Source: Xanthobacteraceae bacterium
Lineage (GTDB): Bacteria > Pseudomonadota > Alphaproteobacteria > Rhizobiales > Xanthobacteraceae
Direction: 5' to 3'
Length of the DNA stretch: 64,000 nt
Assembly: GCA_019752575.1 (NCBI GenBank)
Contig: JAIELW010000007.1
Span: 124,001-188,000, forward strand
The notes beneath the pieces are model-generated. The model was given only the letters and a program-made list of their open reading frames with translations, was not told the DNA's origin and did no database searches. The position numbers and the translations under genes were made by a program. Each line of letters opens with the position of its first letter. Within the stretch, counting starts at the first letter, position 1. This document shows positions 39,767 through 49,878 of the stretch, piece by piece.

Positions 39767-42732
39767 TTTTCCGCGGCACCGTTCAGAATCCGGCCGAAAG
39801 CCTCGCGGACTTTTGCTTCCGTGTCGGCGAGATGCGCGTCCAGCGTCGTAAAGTCCGGCAGCCCTCCCGCGCGTGCGAGCAGCGCAAGTAAACCCGGCGC
39901 CGCCTTCGCAGGCTCGAACGGGCCGTTCACGCATAGCCTAAGAATCTGCGTAAGGTTGTGATAGAGTGTCACCGCCTCGCTCAGCAATTCACCGTCCGCC
40001 TTCTCGAGCAGCGAAAGCTTGCGCGCCTTCTCGATCGCACGCGCAGTCTGGGTATCGAGGATATCGGGGTGCGCTTTCGCATGAACCAACGATAGGTACT
40101 GCGCGAGAAACTCGATATCGATCAGCCCGCCCTTCGCATTCTTGATATCCCAGCGTTCGGTGTCGCCACGCTCGTCAGCAATCGCCTGCCGCATTTCGAG
40201 AACGTCGCGCGCGATGATGCCGGGGTCGCGCACGACACGCATCGTCTTGGTGACGGCGGCATCCACTTTCTTCCTGAAAGCGGGCGCCGCCGAGACGACA
40301 CGCGCGCGCGTCAGCGCCATGTGTTCCCAGGTCCAGGCCTCGTCGCGCTGGTACGAGACGAAGCTCGTGAGCGAAGTCGCGACCGGACCGGAGCGTCCTG
40401 ACGGCCGCAGCCGCAGATCGACGTCGTAGAGCTTGCCCATGTTGGTCGGTGTCGTCAGTGCGTTAATCACACGCTGGGTCAGACGCGCGAAATACTGCGC
40501 GCCGTAGAGCGGGCGCTTGCCGTCCGACTCCGGCTTCGTCTTGTCGAATTCGTAGAGCAGGATCAGGTCGAGATCGGAGCCCGCGGTCATTTCGCGGCTG
40601 CCGAGTTTGCCGAGCGCAACCACCGCGGTTTCGGCTTTCGCGAGCCTGCCGTGATTTTCCTCGAAGCGGCGCATCACCTCGCGATGCAGTTCGCGGATGA
40701 TGACATCCGCAAGCGTCGCATAGGCTTCCCCTGCCCGGCTCGCGGAGAGCACGCCCGAGATCACGCGCACGCCAATCAACACGAGATGCTCGCGGCCGAA
40801 GCTGCGCGTGAGGTCGAGAAAATCTTCCTCGCTCCGTGCCTGCTTCAAAAGACCCGCAAGGCGTTTCGTCAGCACTTCTTCCGAAGGCACGCCGGCGAAG
40901 AACGCCGGATCGAGCAGACCGTCCAGAAGCGATGGCGCCTGAGCGATCATATCCCGGAGCCGGGGCGATGTGGAAAGGATCGTCGCGATCAACTGCACCA
41001 GATCGGGGTGCGTGCGCATCGCAGCTAACAATCTCTCTCCACCGGGAAGCTGCGAAAGAAAGCGGTCGCAGGCGAGCAACGCCGCATCCGGATTTCCCGA
41101 GCGCGAAAGCGCGTCGAGCAGCGCCGGCAGAATGGCCTGAAACTCGGACAGCGCCGTATCGGTCTTCAGCGCGCGATACTCGCCGGCGAACCAGCCGCGA
41201 ATAAGGTGGCTCGCCGCCAGCGGCTCCTTGAAGCCGAGCCTAACCAGCGTATCCAGCGTCTCGCGGTCGTCTTTGTCTTTCGGAAAAGTAAGTGCGCCGG
41301 AGACGGCGGCGAGCGGCGGCGCGTCTTCGAACAGATGTGCGTAGTGACCCTGCACGCGCTGCAGATGCCGCGTCAGCGTTCGCGCGAACTCTCCGCGATC
41401 TTTCAAGCCGAGAAAACGCGCGAAGCGGTCGAGCGCATCGTTTTCTTCGGGGAGAGTATGCGTCTGTTCGTCCGCCATCATCTGCAGGCGGTGCTCGACA
41501 CGGCGCAGATAAAGATAGGCATCGTGCAATGCGTCGCGCGCGCCGGCGTCGATCCATTTTTCCTCCGCAAGCCGCGCGAGCATCTCCAGCGTGCGCCTGC
41601 CGCGCAGTTCTGGCACCCGGCCACCCGCGATAAGCTGTTGTGTTTGCACGAAAAATTCGATTTCGCGGATGCCGCCACGCCCGAGCTTGATGTTGTGGCC
41701 CGCGACCGCGATCTCGTCATGGCCGCGGAAGGCATGGATCTGCCGCTTCATTGCGTGCACATCGGCGATCGCCGCGTGATCGAGATAGCGGCGCCAGACG
41801 AAGGGCGAAAGATTCTTCAGAAAACGCTCGCCGGCAGCGATGTCGCCCGCGACCGGCCGCGCCTTGATATAGGCCGCGCGCTCCCACGTTTGCCCCTCGC
41901 GCTCGTAATAGTCGAGCGCCGCGCCAGTCGAGAGCGCGATCTGGGTAGAGCCCGGATCGGGGCGCAGGCGAAGGTCGGTGCGAAATACATAACCGTCGCC
42001 GGTGCGATCGTGCACGAGGCGCAACAGGTTCTTCGTAAGATTGACGAAGAACTGAACCGGCTCGACGCCCTCGGCGAGCGGGGCCTCACGCTCGAACAGA
42101 ACGATCAGATCGATGTCGCTCGAGTAATTCAGCTCGCGCGCGCCATGCTTTCCCATCGCGAGCACGATGTAGCCGGAGCCTTCGCCCGGCGCGGAAGGAT
42201 TCGGTAGTTTTATTTTCCCTGCCTGCGCTGCTGCACGCAATAGCCGCTCAATCGCACCACTAACCGCGGTGTCGGCAAGTTTCGTCAGCGCTTCCGTCAC
42301 CTCGTCGAGGTTCCAGATCCCGCCAATGTCGGCGAGCGCGATGAGCAGCGCGCCCTCGCGCTTCATCCTCCGCAATAAGACTTGTGCCTCGGTGTCGGAT
42401 ACCGCCGCCGTTTGCTTGGAATAGCTTTCGAGGATTCTTTCGATGCCCCGTTCCGGCGACTCACCAAGGAGCCGGAGCAGCATCGCGGGATCGGCGGTAA
42501 TCGTAGCCCAAAGATAGGGCGAGCCCTCAACAAGTCCTTGCAGCAACTGTTCGAGCAACTTGTCCGACGCCACCGTCTCGCCGAGGGCGACCGAGACCTC
42601 TTTCGGCGCGTCATCGATCAGCGCGGCGACGGCTTTTTTCGCATCGGCCGTCTTCGCTACGCGCGGCGCTTCGCGCAGGCGCGCGAGCAAACTATCGGAG
42701 GATATTGCCGGGCGGGACTTCGGGGCCTTCAT
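39763..42732 (-). CDS. glnE: Bifunctional glutamine synthetase adenylyltransferase/deadenylase
   Basis: 989 residues. Two nucleotidyltransferase domains: N-terminal deadenylase with SSDIDL near residue 202 and C-terminal adenylyltransferase with GSDLDL near residue 720, joined by the regulatory helical domain. Adds or removes AMP on glutamine synthetase in response to nitrogen through PII. Normal length. The start overlaps the upstream kinase stop as ATGA. Its TAG stop and that of the convergent kinase share the same four bases CTAG. Confidence 0.97.
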
Positions 42733-44129
42733 GTCCCCTTAGTCTGAACCGGCTGCGCCGGAATCGCGAGCGTCACTTTCAAGCCTGGCGAATTGTCTTC
42801 CAGACGCAGGTCGCCGCCATGCAGCTTTGCTACCGCCAGCGCGAGCGATAGTCCCAGGCCCGCGCCCGGCCGCGAGCGGCTTTCCTCGAGCCGCACAAAA
42901 CGCTCGAGCACGCGAAGCCGGTCCGCTTCCGGAATACCCGGCCCACGATCGCCGATGGTGAATTGGATGCGGTCGCCCGATTTGCGCGCGGCAACCGTCA
43001 CCTTGCTGCCCGCGGTGGTGCCGCCATGCTTGATTGCGTTGTCGATAAGGTTGGCGAGCGCCTGACTGACAAGCTCGCGGCTGCCGCGGACCGGCAACGC
43101 ATCCGGCGCGTCGATGCCGAGCTTGAGCCCGCCTTCTTCCGCTACCGGCTCGTAAAGTTCGGCGACGTCGCGCGCGATCTCCGCCGCGTCGAAGTCGATC
43201 ATCGTCTTGCGCACTTCGCCGGCTTCGGCGCGCGAAATCATCAGAAGCGCGTCGAAGGTGCGGATCAGGTTGTCGGATTCCTCGATCGTGGATTCGAGCG
43301 CGCGGCGCAATTCCTTCTCGGTCTGGTTCTTGCGCAACGCCTCTTCGGCGCGGTTGCGCAACCTCGTCAGTGGCGTCTTTAGATCGTGTGCGATGTTGTC
43401 GGAGACGTGCTTGAGGCCGCCCATCAGATTCTCGATACGGCCGAGCATCGCGTTCAGACTGTTCGCGAGCCGGTCGAATTCGTCGCCTGAGCCGGTCACC
43501 GCGAGGCGGCCGCCGAAATCTCCGCGCATGATCTGCTCGGAAGTCGCGGTCATATTATCGATGCGCTTCATCACGCGCCTCGTAACGAACACACCGCCGG
43601 CAATACCGAGAAGCACGATGACGGCCAGCGACCAGCGCGCAGGAGTCGCGAGGATCTCGCGCAGCCGCTCGCGCTCCTCGATGTCGCGGCCGACAAGCAC
43701 GCGAAATCCGCCGATGAAAGCGACGCGCACCAGCGCGCGGCTGTCATGCAGGCTGTCGGCGGCTTCGTCGGTGCGGCGATAGGAGATTTCCGACCAGCCC
43801 TGCCGCGACAAGGTTACGTTGTCGATGTCGGTGACGTTCGACGCCAGCACCGCGCCGTTGAAGGACGTCACCAGATAAAGATTGGAGCCGGGTTGCTGGG
43901 CGCGCGCGGCTATGACATCGATCAGCCGGCCGATGCCGCCGTCAGCATGCACCTCCTGGAGGTTCTTGATTTCCGCGTCGATGGTTTCGGTAATCTGCGA
44001 GACGACGAGCGCCTGCGTGTGACGTGCAAGGTAGCCGATCACAGCCATCGCAAACAGCGCGAAGACGATCAGATAGACCGCGATAATCTTGAACGCGGTG
44101 GTGCGAAGGAGTTTACCGAGCGCCGTCAC
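42729..44129 (-). CDS. Two-component sensor histidine kinase (HAMP type)
   Basis: 466 residues: membrane segment about 13-33, periplasmic domain to about 165, second membrane segment, HAMP (about 185-240), HisKA with His248 in NIAHDLKTPLTRLRNRAE, and HATPase_c with NLIDNAIKHG, DRGPGIP and GAGLGLSLA. Start is GTG at 44129, 17 bases inside the response regulator gene, so the two are coupled and form a cognate pair. Located between degP and glnE, an envelope-stress link is plausible; the signal is unknown. Confidence 0.92.
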   Translation of the reverse strand: MTALGKLLRTTAFKIIAVYLIVFALFAMAVIGYLARHTQALVVSQITETIDAEIKNLQEVHADGGIGRLIDVIAARAQQPGSNLYLVTSFNGAVLASNVTDIDNVTLSRQGWSEISYRRTDEAADSLHDSRALVRVAFIGGFRVLVGRDIEERERLREILATPARWSLAVIVLLGIAGGVFVTRRVMKRIDNMTATSEQIMRGDFGGRLAVTGSGDEFDRLANSLNAMLGRIENLMGGLKHVSDNIAHDLKTPLTRLRNRAEEALRKNQTEKELRRALESTIEESDNLIRTFDALLMISRAEAGEVRKTMIDFDAAEIARDVAELYEPVAEEGGLKLGIDAPDALPVRGSRELVSQALANLIDNAIKHGGTTAGSKVTVAARKSGDRIQFTIGDRGPGIPEADRLRVLERFVRLEESRSRPGAGLGLSLALAVAKLHGGDLRLEDNSPGLKVTLAIPAQPVQTKGT

Positions 44130-44793
44130 GGATCATGTACCCGGCGCCCCGCACGGTCTGCAACAACGGCTTGGCAAATCCCTTGTCGATCTTGGAGCGC
44201 AGCCGCGAGACATGCACGTCGATCACATTCGTCTGCGGATCGAAGTGATAGTCCCATACGTTTTCGAGCAGCATGGTGCGGGTCACGACCTGGCCCGCGT
44301 GGCGCATGAGATATTCGAGCAGGCGGAATTCGCGCGGCTGCAGCACGATCTCCTCGCCGCCCCGGGTCACCTGATGCGAGAGCCGGTCCAGTTCGAGATC
44401 GCCGACGCGGTAAACGGTGTCGGCGCTGTTGGGTGCGCGCCTGCGCGCCAGCACCTCGACGCGCGCGAGCAGCTCGGAGAAGGCATAGGGCTTGGCGAGA
44501 TAGTCGTCGCCGCCAGCGCGCAGGCCGGTGACGCGGTCGTCGACCTGCCCGAGCGCCGAGAGGATCAAGATGGGCGTTTCGTTGCCGCGCGAGCGCAGGT
44601 CGGAGACCAGCGAAAGGCCGTCGCGCTTCGGCAACATGCGGTCGACCACCAGCACGTCGAAGGACTCATCCAGCGCGATCGCGAGCCCGGTGTCGCCGTC
44701 ATTGGCGACCTCGGCCATGTGGCCCGCTTCGCGCAGCGCCTTTTTCAGATAGTCCGCGGCTTCGCGGTCATCTTCGACGATCAGGAGACGCAT
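44113..44793 (-). CDS. OmpR-family response regulator
   Basis: 226 residues: receiver domain with acidic pocket EDD (7-9), phospho-acceptor Asp51 in VVDRMLP and KPY, then a winged-helix domain (about 130-222) with LQPREFRLLEYLM and VDVHVSRLRSKID. Partner of the overlapping kinase. Sits downstream of degP but behind a strong terminator. Confidence 0.94.
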   Translation of the reverse strand: MRLLIVEDDREAADYLKKALREAGHMAEVANDGDTGLAIALDESFDVLVVDRMLPKRDGLSLVSDLRSRGNETPILILSALGQVDDRVTGLRAGGDDYLAKPYAFSELLARVEVLARRRAPNSADTVYRVGDLELDRLSHQVTRGGEEIVLQPREFRLLEYLMRHAGQVVTRTMLLENVWDYHFDPQTNVIDVHVSRLRSKIDKGFAKPLLQTVRGAGYMIRDGAR

Positions 44794-44829
44794 GAAATCC
44801 GACTCGAATTCACTCGCTTGTTGTCGCTC

Positions 44830-44870
44830 AAAAAAATTGGGGCGGAAAGCGCTTTCGCGCTCTCCGCCCC
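44830..44870 (-). terminator. Terminator after degP
   Basis: GGGGCGGAAAGCGC (44839-44852), loop TTTC, GCGCTCTCCGCCCC (44857-44870), one mismatch; read on the minus strand it is followed by seven T. Lies 58 bases after the degP stop and before the regulator gene. Confidence 0.9.
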
Positions 44871-44928
44871 CGGGCGCCCGCGGTGGCAGGGGGCGATGGG
44901 GGTTTACACCGCCGCGGACTCCCGAAGC

Positions 44929-46524
44929 TCAGCTCTTGCCTACCGGCAAGGTGACGTAGCGCGTGCCGCTCTGCGAACGGACGCGAAGCAGGATCACGCT
45001 CTTGCCCTCGCTACGCGCCTTGGCGATCGCGTCGTTAAGGTCGCTGGTCCGGGTAACGCTGCGGCCGCCGATTTCAAGGATCACGTCGCCGGTGCGCAGG
45101 CCGCGCTCGCCGGCGGGACCCTGCTGATCGACGTCGGTGACGATAACGCCTTCCGAATTCGCACCCTGCACTTCGCTCGCCGGCGCGACCGAAATGCCAA
45201 GTTGCGAAAGCGTAAGCTCGCTGGCATTGCGATCCGGGCGCTCGTTGCGGCTCTGACGCTCTTTGCGGGAATCGTCGTCGCGATCCGGGCGGTCGCCGCG
45301 GTCGTCGCGGCGGGGGTTGGCCTTCTTCTGCGGGGCGCGAGGATCGGTCGCGGCCTGCTGCTGCTCGGGCAGCTTCGCGAGCTTCACTTCGATGAGCTGC
45401 TCCTTGCCGTCGCGGATGACCTTGATCTTCACGGTCGAGTCCGGACGGAAGGCGGCGATCTTGCGCTGCAACTCGCGTACCGTCTTGATCGGCGTGCCGT
45501 CGACATCGATGATGATGTCGCCTGACTTGATGCCGGCGGCAGCGGCGGGAAGGCCCGGCTGCACTTCGCCGACGAGCGCGCCTTCCTGCGATTTCAGGTT
45601 CAGGCTATCCGCGATTTCCTGCGTGACCGGCTGGATCTGCACACCGAGATAGCCGCGGGTGACGGTGCCGTTCTGGCGCAACGCCGCGATCACGGTCTGC
45701 ACCGTTTCGGCGGGGATCGCGAAGGCGATGCCGATGTTGCCGCCGGTCGGCGACACGATCGCAGTGTTCACGCCGATGACTTCGCCGGCGAGGTTGAAGG
45801 TCGGGCCGCCGGAGTTGCCGCGGTTCACCGCGGCGTCGATCTGGATGAAGTCGTCATAGGTGCCGGCGCCGATATCGCGGCCGCGCGCGGAGACGATGCC
45901 CGCGGTCACGGTGCCGCCCAGGCCGAACGGATTGCCGACCGCAAGCACCCAGTCACCGATGCGCGGCGGCTGCGTCGCGAGTTTCACCCACGGGAAATCG
46001 GTTTTACCTTCGACCTTCAAAAGCGCGAGATCTGTCCGCGAATCGGTACCGATCACTTTGGCCGTATAGGTCTTGCCGTCGTCGGTGACGATCTCGACCA
46101 CCGTCGCCTTGTCGATGACGTGGTTGTTGGTGACGACATAACCGTCGGCGGAAATGAAGAAGCCGGAGCCCTGCCCGGACGAGCGGCGGTTGCGCGGAAT
46201 GCGGTTCGGTCCCGGCGCCTGATCGCCGAAGAAGCGGCGGAAGAAGCGCTCCATGTTCGGCGGAATGTCGCTGGATTCGTCGTCGGCCATGGTCTGCGGC
46301 GCCTCGCTCTTGGTGCGCACGCTCACCACCGCGGGCTTCACCTTGTCGACGATGTCGGCAAAGGAAAGCATGTGGGCCGGCTGGTTGGTGACGATCTGCG
46401 CCTTGGCCGAGGGAACGAAAGACAGGACGTTGGTGCTGGTCACTGCGAAGGCGGCTATCACCGCGCCGATGACGAGGCCGGTGACGAGCGAGCGGCGCGC
46501 AGACGGGGTACGATTCTCAAGCAT
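44929..46524 (-). CDS. degP: Do/DegP family periplasmic serine protease
   Basis: 531 residues. Signal sequence (about 14-42), trypsin-like domain with triad His135 (TNNHV), Asp165 (TDLALL) and Ser238 (GNSGGP), PDZ1 (about 290-380) and PDZ2 (about 435-525). Between the PDZ domains is a highly charged Arg/Asp-rich linker (about residues 385-435) much longer than in E. coli DegP. Quality-control protease and chaperone of envelope proteins. The start at 46524 (MLENRTP) has GGAGA upstream; 46554 is less likely. Follows ccmH in the same direction. Confidence 0.94.
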   Translation of the reverse strand: MLENRTPSARRSLVTGLVIGAVIAAFAVTSTNVLSFVPSAKAQIVTNQPAHMLSFADIVDKVKPAVVSVRTKSEAPQTMADDESSDIPPNMERFFRRFFGDQAPGPNRIPRNRRSSGQGSGFFISADGYVVTNNHVIDKATVVEIVTDDGKTYTAKVIGTDSRTDLALLKVEGKTDFPWVKLATQPPRIGDWVLAVGNPFGLGGTVTAGIVSARGRDIGAGTYDDFIQIDAAVNRGNSGGPTFNLAGEVIGVNTAIVSPTGGNIGIAFAIPAETVQTVIAALRQNGTVTRGYLGVQIQPVTQEIADSLNLKSQEGALVGEVQPGLPAAAAGIKSGDIIIDVDGTPIKTVRELQRKIAAFRPDSTVKIKVIRDGKEQLIEVKLAKLPEQQQAATDPRAPQKKANPRRDDRGDRPDRDDDSRKERQSRNERPDRNASELTLSQLGISVAPASEVQGANSEGVIVTDVDQQGPAGERGLRTGDVILEIGGRSVTRTSDLNDAIAKARSEGKSVILLRVRSQSGTRYVTLPVGKS

Positions 46525-46644
46525 GAGTGGTCTCCGAAAAATCCTTTTGCCCACGTGGAATAGGCAGTTTCGGAGACGAAGCTAGGGAGGGCCGCCTTAC
46601 GGCGATGTCGCTGGAACATTACGATTTCGTAAGGTCGTAAGAAC

Positions 46645-47094
46645 TCAGGAAAGCTGCTTCAGGCGCTTCTTTTCTGCGGCCGTCAGCGGCTTCGGCGCCG
46701 CGGCGCTGCGGCGGCCGAATAAGCGCAGCAAAACAACGGCCCCCACACCGAGTACGATCAGCGGGGCGAGCCACAACAGCGCCGTCCGGGGATTTTTCTC
46801 CGGCTCCAGCAGCACGAACTGGCCGTAGCGCGCGACCAGGAACTCACGGATTTGTGCGTCAGTGTCGCCCGCCTTCAGGCGTTCGCGGACGAGGATTCGG
46901 AGGTCGCGTGCGAGCGGTGCGTCCGAATCGTCGATCGACTGGTTCTGGCAGACCATGCAGCGGAGCTGGAGCGAAAGCGCGCGTGCGCGCGCCTCGAGCG
47001 CGGGGTCGCTCAGCACCTCGTCGGGCTGCACGGCGGCCACCGGCAGTACCAGCGAAACAACAAAAACCAGCGCAAATACAAAACGGGTTCGCAT
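46645..47094 (-). CDS. ccmH: Cytochrome c maturation thiol protein CcmH
   Basis: 149 residues: signal peptide (about 1-22), periplasmic helix bundle with redox motif LRCMVCQNQSIDDSDAPLA (Cys46, Cys49), and a C-terminal membrane anchor (about 105-125). Reduces or holds apocytochrome c before heme attachment by CcmF. The start at 47094 is preceded by GGAGG. It should directly follow ccmF, but a toxin-antitoxin pair on the other strand lies between, so ccmH must now be transcribed from the region next to the toxin operator or by read-through. Confidence 0.94.
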   Translation of the reverse strand: MRTRFVFALVFVVSLVLPVAAVQPDEVLSDPALEARARALSLQLRCMVCQNQSIDDSDAPLARDLRILVRERLKAGDTDAQIREFLVARYGQFVLLEPEKNPRTALLWLAPLIVLGVGAVVLLRLFGRRSAAAPKPLTAAEKKRLKQLS

Positions 47095-47130
47095 CCATCC
47101 TCCAAAGACAGTAATGGCTTTTGCGGCCGC

Positions 47131-47159
47131 TTGATTCAAATATAGCATTATGCTATATT
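47131..47159. promoter_or_regulatory. Toxin-antitoxin promoter with perfect palindromic operator, adjacent to ccmH
   Basis: AATATAGCAT (47139-47148), centre T, ATGCTATATT (47150-47159). On the plus strand a -35-like TTGATT (47131-47136) and -10-like TATATT (47154-47159) are 17 bases apart, placing the start of transcription at about the toxin ATG (47165), so the message may be leaderless. By symmetry a TATATT also faces ccmH, which begins 44 bases away. Confidence 0.7.
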
Positions 47160-47164
47160 AAGAC

Positions 47165-47407
47165 ATGAAGCCGATTGTCTTTACTTCGGCCGCCACACGT
47201 CAGTGGATAACTCTTACGGCTGCGGTTCGCTCGCGGATTAATAATAAACTCGAAATTTTCGCGAAAACCGGCCACGGCGACGTGAAGAAACTAAGAGGAC
47301 GCGATGGAGCGCGACTGCGGGTCGGCGATTGGCGTGTAGTATTTTACGAAGAGAAAGGAAAAATCGTAGTTGTCGCGGTGGGACATCGGCGCGAGATCTA
47401 TGATTAG
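47165..47407 (+). CDS. RelE/ParE-superfamily toxin
   Basis: 80 residues with the compact RelE/ParE pattern: an N-terminal FTSAATRQWITL helix, DVKKLRGRDGARLRVGDWRVVFYEE and a C-terminal strand VAVGHRREIYD. Members cleave mRNA on the ribosome or poison gyrase; this one, ending HRREIYD, looks RelE/HigB-like. Toxin precedes antitoxin, as in higBA. Eight bases separate the genes. Sampled GC is 30 of 60 at 47221-47280, lower than the ccm genes on both sides. Inserted between ccmF and ccmH on the opposite strand. Confidence 0.88.
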   Translation: MKPIVFTSAATRQWITLTAAVRSRINNKLEIFAKTGHGDVKKLRGRDGARLRVGDWRVVFYEEKGKIVVVAVGHRREIYD

Positions 47408-47415
47408 GAGCAGCC

Positions 47416-47889
47416 ATGAAGAGCAGATCGTCGGCGGTGAGGGCTAAGGATATGGTGACCATCCCCAGAGTTGAATATGAGCGGCTCCGCGAATTGGCGC
47501 GCGAAGCCAATGAAGATGCCGGTACTGCCCGATTGGTGGCCCGCGCAAAAAAGGAGGCGTCCGCCGGGGCGCCCCTCTTTTCGAAAGAAATCGCAGATCG
47601 TCTTGGAGACGGTGAAAATCCTATCCGTGTCCTTCGCGAATTTCGCCAGGAAACACAGCAAGAGTTGGCTGCCTCCGTGGGAATTACCCAAGGTTACTTG
47701 TCGGACTTGGAAAACGGAAAACGCAAAGGCCCGCTGGCGTTGCACAGCAAAATCGCCCGTAAACTAGGGGTACCTTTCGAATTGCTGGCGGCGATTGCGG
47801 TTTCCGAGGAAGAGGCCGATCCAAAACGAATAGCGAAGAGAAAACGAGTCGTTGAAGATTACGCACGGCCGCGTAAATACCGAAATTAA
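47416..47889 (+). CDS. HTH-domain antitoxin (XRE type)
   Basis: 157 residues. N-terminal region (to about 35) has a TIPRVEYERLRELARE segment like short antitoxin dimerisation helices; a Cro/C1-type HTH lies at about 71-125 (QQELAASVGITQGYLSDLENGKR in part). A basic C-terminal tail follows. Probably neutralises the upstream toxin and represses the operon through the palindrome at 47139-47159. GGAG before the ATG. Ends only six bases from the convergent ccmF stop. Confidence 0.87.
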   Translation: MKSRSSAVRAKDMVTIPRVEYERLRELAREANEDAGTARLVARAKKEASAGAPLFSKEIADRLGDGENPIRVLREFRQETQQELAASVGITQGYLSDLENGKRKGPLALHSKIARKLGVPFELLAAIAVSEEEADPKRIAKRKRVVEDYARPRKYRN

Positions 47890-47895
47890 TCCCAA

Positions 47896-49878
47896 CTATT
47901 CCGCCGGCACGGCCTCGAGCTTCTTTTTCGAAGCAGCCTTCGGCACGCCGATCCGCAAGCGGCGGTCGGAAAGCGACAACGCGGCCCCAAGCGCCATCAC
48001 GACCGTACCGAGCCAGATCAGCAGCACGAGCGGTTTCCAGTAGGCACGCAGCGCGACCGACTGGTCCGGCGACGGATCGCCGATGCTCAGATAAAGCTGG
48101 CCGAGGCCGAAAGTCTCGATCCCGGCTTCGGTCGTCTGCTGTCCGCGCATGACGAAAATGCGCTTCGCCGGTGCGAGCTCCGTGACAAAAACGCCGTCAC
48201 GCCGGACCTCGAAGATCGCGGCAATGTCGCGATAATTCTCGCCCTTGCGCTCGGCCCATTGGCGGAAGCGAAGATCGAAGCCGGAAACGCTGATGCTTTC
48301 GCCCGGCTTCACTGCGGCAATCTTCTCGACGCTCCATCCGCCCTCCGCCGCCACCCCGATCAGCGATAATCCGACGCCGAGATGTGCGAGCAAGGTGCCG
48401 AGCGAGGAGCGCGGCAGGCCGCGTGCGCGCGAGAACGATTCCGCCGCCGGCACTCGAAGCAGTGCAATTCTCGTCGCGTATTCCGTGATCGCGCCGGCAA
48501 CAGCAAAGATTCCGGTTGCGAGTGCGATCATGGGATAAAGCGGTGCGCCCTGCGTTGCGAGCACGCCAATGCTTACGATCAGCGCTACCGCGGCGGCCAG
48601 CGACAGTTTCACCGCGACAGCCGCTGCATCGCCGCGCTTCCAGGCAAGCAGCGGGCCTGCAGGCATGATCGCGATCAAGAGCAATGCGAGTGGCCCCACC
48701 GTCGCGTTAAAGAACGGCGCGCCGACTGAAATTTTCTCGCCGGTCAAGGATTCGAGCAGCAGCGGGTAAAGTGTGCCGGTGAACACCGTCGCGCAGATGG
48801 CGGAAAGAAATAGATTGTTAAGGAGCAGCGCGCCTTCGCGGGAAATTGGCGCGAAGATTCCGCCCGGCTTTAACTCCGCAACACGCAGCGCAAACAGCGC
48901 CAAAGCGCCGCCGACGAAGAAGATGAGGATGCAGAGAATGAATACGCCGCGGGTAGGATCGCTCGCAAAGGTATGCACCGAGGTCAGCACGCCGGAGCGA
49001 ACGAGAAACGTACCGAGCAAGGACAGTGAGAAGGTCAAAAGCGCGAGCAGCACCGTCCAGATTTTCAGGGCGTCGCGCTTTTCCATGACCACTGCGGAAT
49101 GAAGCAGCGCGGTCGCGGCGATCCATGGCATCAGCGACGCGTTCTCGACCGGGTCCCAGAACCAGTATCCGCCCCAGCCGAGTTCGTAATAGGCCCAGTA
49201 AGAGCCCATCGCGATACCGAGCGTGAGAAAAAGCCACGCGGTCAGCGTCCACGGCCGCACCCAGCGCGCCCATGCCGCGTCGATGCGGCCCTCGATCAGT
49301 GCCGCGACTGCGAAAGAGAACGCAACCGAGCAACCGACATAGCCGAGATACAAAAGCGGCGGATGCAGCGCGAGGCCGATGTCCTGCAATACCGGGTTCA
49401 ACCCCTGCCCCTGCGCCGGTGCAATCTCTAGCCGCAGGAACGGGTTGGAGGTCGTGAGAATAAAGAGAATGAAGATCGCCGCGATCGATCCCTGCACCCC
49501 GAGCACATTGGCACGCAGCCGCGGCGGCAGATTTCCGGCAAACGCGCCGATCAGCGCGGAGAAAATCGCAAGCACCAGCGCCCACAACAGCATCGAGCCT
49601 TCGTGATTGCCCCAGACGCCAGTGAATTTATACAGCAGCGGCTTCGCGGAATGGGAATTCGCGTAAACGTTCGCGACCGAGAAATCCGACGTCACATATA
49701 AATATGTGAGACCGGCGAAGGACGCTGCGGTGAAAGCCAGCACCCCGAAGGCCGTGATCGGCGGCACCGTCATCAGCCGTTGATCGCCTTGCCGCGCACC
49801 CCATAGCGAAAAAAAAGTCTGCGCCACCGCCAGAGCAAAGGCGAGCGCAAGGGCTGCGTGCGAAAGCTCGGCGATCAT
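47896..49878 (-). CDS. ccmF: Cytochrome c heme lyase subunit CcmF
   Basis: 660 residues with about 15 membrane segments. The WWD heme-handling motif [18 protein letters not shown] lies near residue 232, and conserved histidines flank it. Ligates heme from CcmE to apocytochrome c with CcmH in the periplasm. Starts by ATGA overlap with ccmE. Full length, so the downstream toxin-antitoxin insertion did not truncate it. Confidence 0.97.
   Translation of the reverse strand: MIAELSHAALALAFALAVAQTFFSLWGARQGDQRLMTVPPITAFGVLAFTAASFAGLTYLYVTSDFSVANVYANSHSAKPLLYKFTGVWGNHEGSMLLWALVLAIFSALIGAFAGNLPPRLRANVLGVQGSIAAIFILFILTTSNPFLRLEIAPAQGQGLNPVLQDIGLALHPPLLYLGYVGCSVAFSFAVAALIEGRIDAAWARWVRPWTLTAWLFLTLGIAMGSYWAYYELGWGGYWFWDPVENASLMPWIAATALLHSAVVMEKRDALKIWTVLLALLTFSLSLLGTFLVRSGVLTSVHTFASDPTRGVFILCILIFFVGGALALFALRVAELKPGGIFAPISREGALLLNNLFLSAICATVFTGTLYPLLLESLTGEKISVGAPFFNATVGPLALLLIAIMPAGPLLAWKRGDAAAVAVKLSLAAAVALIVSIGVLATQGAPLYPMIALATGIFAVAGAITEYATRIALLRVPAAESFSRARGLPRSSLGTLLAHLGVGLSLIGVAAEGGWSVEKIAAVKPGESISVSGFDLRFRQWAERKGENYRDIAAIFEVRRDGVFVTELAPAKRIFVMRGQQTTEAGIETFGLGQLYLSIGDPSPDQSVALRAYWKPLVLLIWLGTVVMALGAALSLSDRRLRIGVPKAASKKKLEAVPAE

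Noticed and set aside
44089-45525. Plus-strand 478-codon reading across the regulator/degP junction
   Set aside because: It crosses two genes and a terminator on the other strand and shows no family resemblance.
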